A DNA stretch of 64,000 nucleotides from positions 124,001 to 188,000 of the forward strand of contig NZ_AVSQ01000015.1 of the NCBI RefSeq assembly GCF_000685395.1. Reading direction: 5' to 3'. The stretch comes from Candidatus Nitrosotenuis chungbukensis. Its GTDB lineage: Archaea > Thermoproteota > Nitrososphaeria > Nitrososphaerales > Nitrosopumilaceae. The notes below the pieces were generated by a model. That model was not told the origin of the DNA, ran no database searches, and worked only from the letters and a program-made list of their open reading frames with translations. A program made the translations under genes and the position numbers. This document shows positions 9,153 to 16,900 of this stretch, one piece after another. How positions within the stretch are numbered: position 1 is the first letter of the stretch; each line of letters begins with the position of its first letter.

Positions 9153-10073
9153 CTACACGCGCGCGTTCTTTAGAACAAAAGATGCAAGCGCATCTTCGGA
9201 GATTTTGTTTGTCATTTTGATGCTAGTGTCGTATACTTTCATATCGAGATTTTGAATTTTCTTTGTAAGCAGCCTGTCCTTAGAATCAATCACGATGCTT
9301 CCGCAAACATCTGAGTACATCTGGGCTATTCCGTAAGGGGATACATCGATTCCTGCAGCTTGCATGTATTCTGCAGCTGGACCGCTAAACGCCTTGGTTC
9401 CAAGAATTGGACTCACCGCAACGACCTTTCTTCTGTTTTTTGCCAACTCTTTTCGTATTCCTTTGATTTGTAGCATGGGGCCAATGCTAGTCAGGGGGTT
9501 GCCCGGTGCAATTACCACCATCTCAGAATCGTGAATTGCGTTTACTGCCTCTGGATTTGGGCGAGCCTTGTCAGCACCAATGTATTGAATGCCTTCGACT
9601 TTGTCCTTTCCTTTGTACTTGACCCAGAATTCTTGAAGGTGCATTTCTCCTTTGTTTGTGGTGATTCGAGTTTCTATCGTGTTATCTGTAACTGGCATTA
9701 CTTTTGCCTCCACTGCAAATTTTTCACACATCCACTTGGTGATGTCTGCAAGATTTTTTCCGTTCTTTAGCATGTTGGTTCTAATCAAATGCGTTGCCGC
9801 GTCCCTGTCGCCTATCCTAAACCATGTTTCTTCGCCAAAAATCTCCATCTGTCTTAGGAATCCAAACGTGTCTTTTCTGATGCCCCATCCTTTCTCATAG
9901 TCCAATATGTCTGCAAGACCGTAGATTATGGTGTCAATATCTGGGCAAACATACAAGCCGTACAGCCAGTAGTTATCGCCAACATTACATATTACATTTA
10001 CATCCCTTGTCTGAGAAATAAGTCCTCTGACGAGTTTTACAGAACCGGTTCCACCAGCTAGTATTGTTATCAT
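9153..10073 (-). CDS. cofD: 2-phospho-L-lactate transferase (CofD)
   Basis: CofD transfers the phospholactyl moiety to the deazaflavin FO, giving F420-0. The 306 residues start ITILAGGTGSVKLVRGL, which is the family's nucleotide-binding loop. They continue through NVGDNYWLYGLYVCPDIDT and VVIAPGNPLTSIGPML, all hallmark CofD segments. The length is normal. It is the first gene of a minus-strand operon with cofC and an S-layer-like gene. CofE, the next enzyme, is encoded far away at 50150. Confidence 0.95.
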   Translation of the reverse strand: MITILAGGTGSVKLVRGLISQTRDVNVICNVGDNYWLYGLYVCPDIDTIIYGLADILDYEKGWGIRKDTFGFLRQMEIFGEETWFRIGDRDAATHLIRTNMLKNGKNLADITKWMCEKFAVEAKVMPVTDNTIETRITTNKGEMHLQEFWVKYKGKDKVEGIQYIGADKARPNPEAVNAIHDSEMVVIAPGNPLTSIGPMLQIKGIRKELAKNRRKVVAVSPILGTKAFSGPAAEYMQAAGIDVSPYGIAQMYSDVCGSIVIDSKDRLLTKKIQNLDMKVYDTSIKMTNKISEDALASFVLKNARV

Positions 10074-10180
10074 AAAAATCTGAAAACTCCTTTTTGATTA
10101 CATCCCTTGATCAATATTACCTTTTCAATACTGAACCTTTTTTAGTTAGATTTATTAGCGCGTTGGTGACATCGCCCCTC

Positions 10181-11500
10181 GTGAAAGCCGGCACATTTTT
10201 TGCATTAGCAACTTTGGGCATTCTAGTTATCGGAAGCATTTCTCCTGTTTGGGCAGCTCAACTAAATTGGGATGCAAAGACTTTTGATTCTGCAACACAA
10301 CCGTCATTCAAATTTCAAAGAACCATTTTCATAGAATATCCTAATGGTGGAGAAATAGCCGATGCTCTGAGGGGCAAAACTGACACTATCTATTTTGTTG
10401 CAGATTCTAGTACGCCCGGAATTCAGGCAATAATTGACAAAATCAATGAACAATTACAAAGTAAGCAAAGTACCGTTCGGGTAACTGATCTTAAAGTAGA
10501 ATATGACGCTGAACTTACTGGAAGGGGAGATAATGCGTCTGTAGATTACAAACTGGTTATAACTCCGACAATAAACGGGTTTTTGATTCGTGAATACATG
10601 CCAGCTGCTGGCTCGTCTGCTGCATCTCCTGCACTGTTTGATGCCATGTGGAGAGGAATCAAAGTAGACGGTGCGTTCCAAATTACAACTGAGGATTACG
10701 GCAATGTGGACATTAATTTGCCAATTTCATTTTTCAAAAAAGAGTTTCCTGATGTTGCTGCCGCAATGGCAGGATCAGAGGCAGAAAATATCTTGTCTAT
10801 GAGTCTCATTGATGCTTCTGGCATTGGTAGCCAACCCCTTGGAAATTGGCACTTTTTGTTTGACCCAACTGGCATATCTGCTGAGACGAGCAAATTTGGA
10901 TTCTCTGGCGCAAGAGTTGTCGTATCTTCGTTTACTATGGGTGAAAGCAGCATAAGGGAGGGCCAACAAAGAGAAAAAGAATTCAATGGCCCATTTACCG
11001 CTGACGTCACTTACAATGTGAGATCTGTGCAAGCCGCAGACAATGCAAACATCTTCCTTGCAGGATATGCTTCTCCGGATATCTTTGAAGGCCGTGAGGT
11101 GTTTGGAGTAAGCGCAACAGCTCCAACTGGTGCAGCCCAAACGTCGACTGGCTCGTTCCCAATTTTCATAATCTATGGAATGGCTGGAATGGCAGCTGCC
11201 GGCGCAGTTGGATTCTTTGCTTGGAGTAACAAAAAGGCAAAGAAAGAATCTGAATACATCCAAACTGGAATTGATCCAAAATATCTGAGAGGTGTAACAA
11301 CAAGTGAGGCATCTGGAGGTTATCACACCAATAGAGGAGAAGCTGAACTTGCAACTGATGATACATCTCACAAGCAACATGAGAGTGTCTATGAGCAGTC
11401 TTCGAGAGGATCACTGCCAAAAGGACACGAGCAACCAAAAGAAGAACCAAAGTCCAATCCGTCTAAAGGCTCAATGCCAAAAGGCTGGAAACCATCTTAA
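10181..11500 (+). CDS. Exported membrane-anchored protein with C-terminal cytoplasmic tail
   Basis: I place the start at GTG 10181 rather than the in-frame TTG at 10094. From GTG the protein begins with a clean signal peptide (VKAGTFFALATLGILVIG, cleaved near PVWAA), and a box TAGATTTATTAG lies about 26 bases upstream. A long beta-rich exodomain follows. Then comes one membrane helix (IFIIYGMAGMAAAGAVGFFA) and a ~95-residue hydrophilic tail rich in Ser, Lys and Pro. I know no function; the architecture recurs in thaumarchaea. Confidence 0.8.
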   Translation: MKAGTFFALATLGILVIGSISPVWAAQLNWDAKTFDSATQPSFKFQRTIFIEYPNGGEIADALRGKTDTIYFVADSSTPGIQAIIDKINEQLQSKQSTVRVTDLKVEYDAELTGRGDNASVDYKLVITPTINGFLIREYMPAAGSSAASPALFDAMWRGIKVDGAFQITTEDYGNVDINLPISFFKKEFPDVAAAMAGSEAENILSMSLIDASGIGSQPLGNWHFLFDPTGISAETSKFGFSGARVVVSSFTMGESSIREGQQREKEFNGPFTADVTYNVRSVQAADNANIFLAGYASPDIFEGREVFGVSATAPTGAAQTSTGSFPIFIIYGMAGMAAAGAVGFFAWSNKKAKKESEYIQTGIDPKYLRGVTTSEASGGYHTNRGEAELATDDTSHKQHESVYEQSSRGSLPKGHEQPKEEPKSNPSKGSMPKGWKPS

Positions 11501-11604
11501 TCTTATTTCATAAAAACAGGCTTTTTCTGTTCGTAGCATATCGACAAGTTTATTAGAATCTTTAGAGAAAACGTTAAATACGAGAAAAAGGGGGTTTTGT
11601 AAAA

Positions 11605-12513
11605 ATGGTAAAAAATAGTAAAAAGGATCGCTGCCCGCGATGTGCTCAGGGCTCAGTTGTCACCGATACAAACACTGGAGAAAATTTTTGCGGAAAATGT
11701 GGCTATGTACTCAATGAAGAAAACGTAGAGTCTGGGCCTGAGTGGCGTTCATTTTCAAAAGAGGAGGGAGAAAACCGCACAAGGACTGGGACTCCAACCT
11801 CACTGGCAATGCATGACATGGGGCTTGCAACTATAATCGGTCAGGCAGACAAGGATGCCACTGGTAAGCCACTGTCTTCGTCTATGCGAAGCACGATTGA
11901 GCGACTCAGAACTTGGGATAGCCGAAGCCAGGTACATGAGCCTGTGGATAGAAATTTTAGACAAGCATTTTCAGAACTGGATAGATTAAAGGATAAACTT
12001 GCAGTGGGTGATGCTGTTGTGGAAAAGGCAGCGTACATTTACCGCAAAGCACTTGAAAAAGGTCTGGTCCGAGGACGCTCAATTTCTGCCCTTATTGCAT
12101 CTGCATTATATGCTGCATGCCGAGACACCGAAACCCCAAGAACGTTAAAGGACATCGGAAGTGCAAGTAATATCAAAAGAAAAGACATTGCACGTTGTTA
12201 TCGACTGCTACTGAGAGAGTTGGGTTTGAAGATGCCAGTAGTTGATCCGATAAAATGTGTTGCAAGAATAGCAAGCAAGGCAGAGCTGTCTGAAAAGACA
12301 AAACGAGAAGCGGCAAAAATTCTCAAGACTGCAGAAGAAAATAAAATTTCTGCAGGGAAGGATCCAATGGGGCTTGCAGCAGCCGCACTTTATGTTGCGT
12401 GTGTAACTAATGGTGAAAACAAAACACAGCGCGACGTTGCAGAAGCAGCCGGTGTGACTGAGGTGACAATCAGAAACCGTTACAAGGGACTCAAACTGGC
12501 GTTAAACCTCTAA
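11605..12513 (+). CDS. tfb: Transcription initiation factor IIB (TFB)
   Basis: TFB bridges TBP on the TATA box and RNA polymerase. The zinc ribbon uses C10, C13, C29 and C32 (CPRC...CGKC). It is followed by the B-finger region (SGPEWRSFSKEE) and two cyclin folds (residues about 105-200 and 205-300), the second ending EVTIRNRYKGLK. The 302-residue length is standard. A box GTTAAATACGAG at 11571-11582 and a purine-rich GGGGG 12 bases before ATG suggest a short leader. Its 3' end overlaps the convergent protease gene by 12 bases. Confidence 0.96.
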   Translation: MVKNSKKDRCPRCAQGSVVTDTNTGENFCGKCGYVLNEENVESGPEWRSFSKEEGENRTRTGTPTSLAMHDMGLATIIGQADKDATGKPLSSSMRSTIERLRTWDSRSQVHEPVDRNFRQAFSELDRLKDKLAVGDAVVEKAAYIYRKALEKGLVRGRSISALIASALYAACRDTETPRTLKDIGSASNIKRKDIARCYRLLLRELGLKMPVVDPIKCVARIASKAELSEKTKREAAKILKTAEENKISAGKDPMGLAAAALYVACVTNGENKTQRDVAEAAGVTEVTIRNRYKGLKLALNL

Positions 12514-13467
12514 CTTTTTCTGCCTGTACTCCATTAACAGCATGAAAATTGATATCGTGCCTGTGATTACGAACAAAATCTCGATTGTTCCAAGTAGCGA
12601 ATGCGAAAACGCCGTAGACACCGGAATTTCATTGACACTTGATACCAAATACCCGTATGAGTAAATCAGATAGTTTGTGGCCCAATGAATCAGAGTTGAC
12701 GCCACAAAACCATGCTTGTAGTAAACCCATCCCAATATGATTCCACTAATTGCAGCCTGTGCAAATTTTCCATTACTCCATGACTGATCTGAAACTATGT
12801 GGGACAGTCCGAAAAACACCCCTACGAACGCGATGAGAATTATTGCTTTTTTTGGATTCTCTATTGCCAGATTGTTTGGATTCCATAGCGATTTGGCAAA
12901 TAGTCTAACCGTGCCTTTTTTTGAATACCACAAAAATAGGGGAACCCCAATTAAGATCAGGCGAAATACTGTTTCTTCTAAAATGGGAGCTAGCGTAATC
13001 CCCAAGAACTGCAACAAGTCATTCTCAAAAGGCGGTGGCGTGGTCTTTACCCCAAAGCTCTGTTGTGTGAAGTCTATTATCCAAGACAAGACGATCAGCA
13101 CGGAAAACCACTTGATTGCATGGACCAAATAATTCCCGTTTTGGATTCTGTAGGAGCCTGTCATGATTGTAGATAACACTTTTAGAAAGTTCTTTTTTGG
13201 GCCAAGAACTGATATTGTAAATATTATCACAAAAAACACCCATGCTACGATGAACAGATCCGCAATCTCAAAACCTCCGAACTCTCCGAAATCCTTGATG
13301 GACTCAAAACCTGGCCACGGATAGCCGTAATCGATGTCTTTGCCTATCTGAGAATTAAAAAAAAGATACGCGCCTATTGGAAATGAAAAAACCATGAGGC
13401 CAAAAATTACCGATATTAGCGCAGAATAAGGAATTGCTATGCTTTGTAAAATTTTGTGAGTTTCCAA
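12502..13467 (-). CDS. CPBP-family intramembrane metalloprotease
   Basis: This 321-residue polytopic membrane protein belongs to the Rce1-like CPBP family. The three signatures are present: EETVFR with E164, E165 and R169; FGLSH with H223; and HWATN with H261 and N265. These form the glutamate/histidine active site in the membrane. Substrates are unknown; archaeal members are not known to process CAAX proteins. It starts at TTG, 3 bases after the aIF1 stop, so it is the second gene of a two-gene operon. Confidence 0.88.
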   Translation of the reverse strand: METHKILQSIAIPYSALISVIFGLMVFSFPIGAYLFFNSQIGKDIDYGYPWPGFESIKDFGEFGGFEIADLFIVAWVFFVIIFTISVLGPKKNFLKVLSTIMTGSYRIQNGNYLVHAIKWFSVLIVLSWIIDFTQQSFGVKTTPPPFENDLLQFLGITLAPILEETVFRLILIGVPLFLWYSKKGTVRLFAKSLWNPNNLAIENPKKAIILIAFVGVFFGLSHIVSDQSWSNGKFAQAAISGIILGWVYYKHGFVASTLIHWATNYLIYSYGYLVSSVNEIPVSTAFSHSLLGTIEILFVITGTISIFMLLMEYRQKKLEV

Positions 13468-13470
13468 ACT

Positions 13471-13779
13471 CTAATGGACTTCGATACTCGATTCGGCAAA
13501 TCCAAGCTTTACCAACGTTTCCTTCATTGTATCGCGATGATCACCTTGTAGAAAGATATAGTCGTCTTTTGCCGTGCCGCCACATGCATACTTTCTTTTC
13601 AATTCGCTTAGTGTCCCATGCATGTCGTTAAGCTTTGAATTCAAACCCTCAATCATGGTTCCCTTTTTCTTAAATCGTCTTTCTTCCAGTCTGATAATTA
13701 TCTTAGTACTTTCTTTGTTGAGATCACCGCAGGCACACAAATCTTCAGGAAGTCCACACGTGTTACAAATTATCGCCAT
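13471..13779 (-). CDS. Translation initiation factor aIF1 (SUI1 family)
   Basis: This 102-residue SUI1-fold protein works in start-codon selection on the 30S subunit. The N-terminus has a small zinc-binding knuckle (CNTCGLPEDLCACG). The SUI1 core follows, with KRKYACGGTAKDDYIFLQGDH matching the family's conserved GG-T-K and QGDHR stretch. It is first in an operon with the CPBP protease gene. Confidence 0.93.
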   Translation of the reverse strand: MAIICNTCGLPEDLCACGDLNKESTKIIIRLEERRFKKKGTMIEGLNSKLNDMHGTLSELKRKYACGGTAKDDYIFLQGDHRDTMKETLVKLGFAESSIEVH

Positions 13780-13870
13780 TGGTTACTAAACGTCTTGTCT
13801 TCATCGGGACTATTAAGCCTTATTGACTTTAAAAAACTAGGTTTTTACAAAAGGCTTTGCAATACAAATC

Positions 13871-14209
13871 ATGTCTGCAGAGCTAAGGAAAAAGGCTGCA
13901 GAAATGTTGCTCAAAGGAGCTACACTTCTTGCAGAACCTTGCCCATATTGTAACGGCGTTAGAATAATGAAGGATGGAAATGCTTTGTGCGTCAACTGTG
14001 GAAAAGAACCAGACGCGAGCAAAACCGATCAGGAAATCGTCTCTGAAAACCAGGCCTCTAAAAAACACCCGGCGGTTTTGATCTCACTGAAAAACAAGCT
14101 TGAGGAATTGACAACAGAACTGACCTCAGAAAAAGACTCTGAAAAACAGCAACAAATACTAAAATCAATAAATTCCTTGATTGAGACCATAGACAAGCTC
14201 GAAAAATGA
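13871..14209 (+). CDS. Auto-antigen p27 (Sjogren's/scleroderma antigen 1) family zinc-ribbon protein
   Basis: The N-terminal half matches the archaeal UPF0148 / auto-antigen p27 family: an ELRKKAAEMLLKGATLLAEP helix, then a zinc ribbon CPYC...CVNC. The C-terminal half is a charged helix (residues about 70-110, KNKLEELTTELTSEKDSEKQ) likely to form a coiled coil. The role is not established. It is probably transcribed together with the Sec61-beta gene, although a TATA-like box separates them. Confidence 0.85.
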   Translation: MSAELRKKAAEMLLKGATLLAEPCPYCNGVRIMKDGNALCVNCGKEPDASKTDQEIVSENQASKKHPAVLISLKNKLEELTTELTSEKDSEKQQQILKSINSLIETIDKLEK

Positions 14210-14248
14210 TACAAAAGTTTTTATTTTAATGTCATAGTTTTTTGAATT

Positions 14249-14416
14249 ATGAGCAGTAAGAAAAAAGGCGCACCATTGCCTGCATCGAGCGCCGGCCTTT
14301 TGCGTTTCTTTGAGGATGACACCAAAGGATATCGCCTAGATCCAAAAATCGTAGTCTCTATACCTGTTGGATTGATCGTACTGTCCTGGGCACTTGACCT
14401 GCTTCTCATAAAATGA
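14249..14416 (+). CDS. secG: Preprotein translocase subunit Sec61-beta (archaeal SecG)
   Basis: This is a 55-residue tail-anchored protein. It has a Ser/Lys-rich start (MSSKKKGAPLPASSAGLLRF), a linker FEDDTKGYRLDPK, then one membrane helix (VVSIPVGLIVLSWALDLLL). That is the Sec61-beta layout, and the small subunit of the SecYE-beta channel. The box TTATTTTAATG at 14221-14231 suits a leaderless ATG. Its stop overlaps the next ATG (AATGA), so translation is coupled to the DUF2070 protein. Confidence 0.92.
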   Translation: MSSKKKGAPLPASSAGLLRFFEDDTKGYRLDPKIVVSIPVGLIVLSWALDLLLIK

Positions 14417-16158
14417 CCGAATCGTACGACGACGTATCGAAGATCCACAAGCGTTATTCCCTTACTCTAGTTAATCCGTCATCATACTATCATTCACTGA
14501 TCTTCTCAAATGTATCTGCGGTGATTCTGTCTGCAATCGTAGTCTTTGTCTTTCTTGCCAGGGCAGACGAGGCAGTATTTCGCTTGCCTGCTGTAGTTGC
14601 TATATTGCTTCTAACTCAGTATGTGGATTCACGATTCATCAAAAATAAAGAATACTCCAAGTCTTTGCACATGTCTCTGTTTGGGAATCTGGCCTGGATT
14701 GGAGTGGTAATTGGAGGTATTATAGCATCCGTTGTTCTCTCAAAAGATCTTTCTGTATTTTACATTGTGGAAGGCATGTTTATTTTTGCAAGCTTTAGGA
14801 TTGGGATTCTTACTACGACTCTTGGCACGACACTTCGACGAGCATGGCTGCTTTGTTTTCTCCAACCCGTGGCGATGTACCTGGTACTCATTCCGTCATC
14901 GATGTGGATACCGTCAATCTTTGATCCTCTGACACTAGCTGTGGGTGGAGTGTTTTTAGTGACCGCAAGCATATGGTCAGTTGTAACTGACAGGGCAGGA
15001 AGGCCTGCAATTCACAGCACTCACAAGATGGTACAGGCGTATCTTGCATCGCTGTCAAAAAATAATCCATCCGAAGTTGAATCCATACTTGAATCAATAT
15101 CGAAGGATACCACCGTTCTTACCACGCAAATACGATTGCAAAACAAGGAAAAAAATAACGATTTCAGATTGGTCCTTCCGGAAATTCATCCAGGACCGTT
15201 CCACCCGGTAGGCGGAAGCAATATTCCATATCAGATTTACAAAACCATGAATTCTTCAGCAATGGTCATGCACAGCGTATCTGATCATTCGCTGAACCTT
15301 CCGTCAAGAAAAGAAGTTGAAAACTATCTCAATAGTTTATCTGCTAATGTGGTCTCTAATCACGGCCTTGTGTGCACTGAGCCGATTACGGTACAGGTCA
15401 ACAAATCGCGAGTGGTAGGGTTCCTGTTTGAGAAATCCGCAATCTTGTTCTTGTCCTTGTCTCCTCATGGGATGGAAGACATTCCGATCTATGTGAAAAC
15501 AGAGATTGAGCAATTTGCAAAGAATCGAAACTTTGAGCGAATTCTAATTGTGGACTGTCATAATGCCATGGGCGAAGAAATCTCAGAGCCTGATTCTGGC
15601 GACATGCTAAAGGCAGCCAAGTCTGCGCTTGATACTCTTATTACAAAGGAAAAATATCCTCTGGAGTTTGGATACGGGAATTCTGACCACATGAACTTGA
15701 ACTCCCCCGACCTTGGGTTGGGAGGTGTTGGGGTGTTGTGCCTTAAAATCAATGGCACGAAATATTTTCTTGGTTGGGCCGATTCTAACAACATGGAAAA
15801 CGGCGTAAGAGAATACATTGTAAACTATTTTGCAAAAAACAGCCTCAATCTTTTAGAAATCTGCACCTCTGATACCCATTATAGTGCAACCAAGGTTCGA
15901 ACTCGTCAGGGATACTACCAGTTTGGCAAGATTGCAAAGTCTCAGGATATTGCAGAATGGTACCTAAAAGTTGCGCACGATGCAGAAAAAAACCTGGCTC
16001 CCGGCTCATTTGAAATATTGGAGCACAAAGCGGATGTCAAAATAATGGGCTCGACCGTATATGAGGACTATTCTAGGGCAGTTGATAATTCGTTAAAGAT
16101 AACAAAAGGATTTGCCATTGGCAGCTTTGTCTTTTTTATCGCTACTCTGTTCTTATAG
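14413..16158 (+). CDS. DUF2070 family membrane protein
   Basis: This 581-residue archaeal membrane protein has about six hydrophobic helices in the first 200 residues. A large soluble domain follows with the family's conserved blocks LPEIHPGPFHPVGGSNIPY, VDCHNAMGEE and FGYGNSDHMN. The His and Asp residues in these blocks look like a metal site, so a hydrolase is possible, but the activity is unknown. A last membrane helix closes the protein (GFAIGSFVFFIATLFL). Four-base overlap with Sec61-beta suggests a link to secretion or membrane biogenesis. Confidence 0.85.
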   Translation: MTESYDDVSKIHKRYSLTLVNPSSYYHSLIFSNVSAVILSAIVVFVFLARADEAVFRLPAVVAILLLTQYVDSRFIKNKEYSKSLHMSLFGNLAWIGVVIGGIIASVVLSKDLSVFYIVEGMFIFASFRIGILTTTLGTTLRRAWLLCFLQPVAMYLVLIPSSMWIPSIFDPLTLAVGGVFLVTASIWSVVTDRAGRPAIHSTHKMVQAYLASLSKNNPSEVESILESISKDTTVLTTQIRLQNKEKNNDFRLVLPEIHPGPFHPVGGSNIPYQIYKTMNSSAMVMHSVSDHSLNLPSRKEVENYLNSLSANVVSNHGLVCTEPITVQVNKSRVVGFLFEKSAILFLSLSPHGMEDIPIYVKTEIEQFAKNRNFERILIVDCHNAMGEEISEPDSGDMLKAAKSALDTLITKEKYPLEFGYGNSDHMNLNSPDLGLGGVGVLCLKINGTKYFLGWADSNNMENGVREYIVNYFAKNSLNLLEICTSDTHYSATKVRTRQGYYQFGKIAKSQDIAEWYLKVAHDAEKNLAPGSFEILEHKADVKIMGSTVYEDYSRAVDNSLKITKGFAIGSFVFFIATLFL

Positions 16159-16774
16159 TTTCAATGTCTTCCAAGTTGCCATAAAACTCGTCTACAAATG
16201 ATGCAAATTGGAATATTGGAACTATTGGAACGTTGTTGATAAAGCTGACCTTGTCCTGGTACAGCGTGACAATGGCGGGAGCTGCAATGGCACCCTTGGT
16301 TTTTGCAACATATTGCTTTGTGCGCTCAACTTGTTTTAGTACTGCCTTTTCTAGTGCAGACTGACTGTGGCGTTTCCAGTGCTTGCAGTCAATTAGCATT
16401 GCAACTCCGAACTTTATCCCAATAACGTCGATTTCCATGCGGGGGTTTGTAAGAATGAGGTTTCTAATTATTGCAAAATCCTTTATGTCCAAAATCTGCG
16501 CTGTCAGACCCTCAAAGTCCTTCCAGTCCAGATGCTCTGCTGCCTCGTCTACTGGGATTCCTTTCTCCAAAGCAAACATTACTGCTTTGATCTTATCGCC
16601 ATCATCAAACTCCATGACTTCGCCATCAAATCTGCCTATGTGGTTGCGGGCCAGTTCTTCTAGGATCTTTCTTGCAGTGTTTTTGTCAGCGTTTATCACT
16701 TTGGAAAAATCCGTTGTTGATACCCCGCCAGGTATTATCCCGTCTAGCCCGTCAAGCCATAATTTTTGATTCAA
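16142..16774 (-). CDS. PD-(D/E)XK nuclease-like protein with N-terminal winged helix
   Basis: The 210-residue protein opens with a helix-turn-helix region (GGVSTTDFSKVINADKNTAR). It then has a restriction-endonuclease-like core in which D116 and the D129-C-K131 triad (EIDVIGI...MLIDCKHW) fit the PD-(D/E)XK pattern. No methylase partner is present, so a DNA-repair or nucleic-acid-processing role is more likely than restriction. The start is TTG. The 3' end overlaps DUF2070 by 17 bases, convergent. Confidence 0.75.
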   Translation of the reverse strand: MNQKLWLDGLDGIIPGGVSTTDFSKVINADKNTARKILEELARNHIGRFDGEVMEFDDGDKIKAVMFALEKGIPVDEAAEHLDWKDFEGLTAQILDIKDFAIIRNLILTNPRMEIDVIGIKFGVAMLIDCKHWKRHSQSALEKAVLKQVERTKQYVAKTKGAIAAPAIVTLYQDKVSFINNVPIVPIFQFASFVDEFYGNLEDIETIRTE

Positions 16775-16826
16775 CAGAATTGTTATGATGATTTAGAATT
16801 TTAAGTGTTACATACAATTGATATTA

Positions 16827-16846
16827 ATTCCAAGTAAGCTTGGAAT
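16827..16846. promoter_or_regulatory. Perfect 8-bp inverted repeat in a divergent intergenic region
   Basis: ATTCCAAG-TAAG-CTTGGAAT lies between the nuclease gene (minus) and the peptide-binding-protein gene (plus), upstream of the TATA box at 16872-16880. It may be an operator; no regulator is identified. Confidence 0.4.
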
Positions 16847-16900
16847 AAACCCGACAACAAACCTTAGGAGATTTAAATTAGATTGGTTCCTAAACGACAC

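Noticed and set aside
10094-10180. N-terminal 29 residues of the exported protein from TTG 10094
   Set aside because: They would bury the signal peptide; GTG 10181 has both a signal peptide directly after it and a promoter box upstream.
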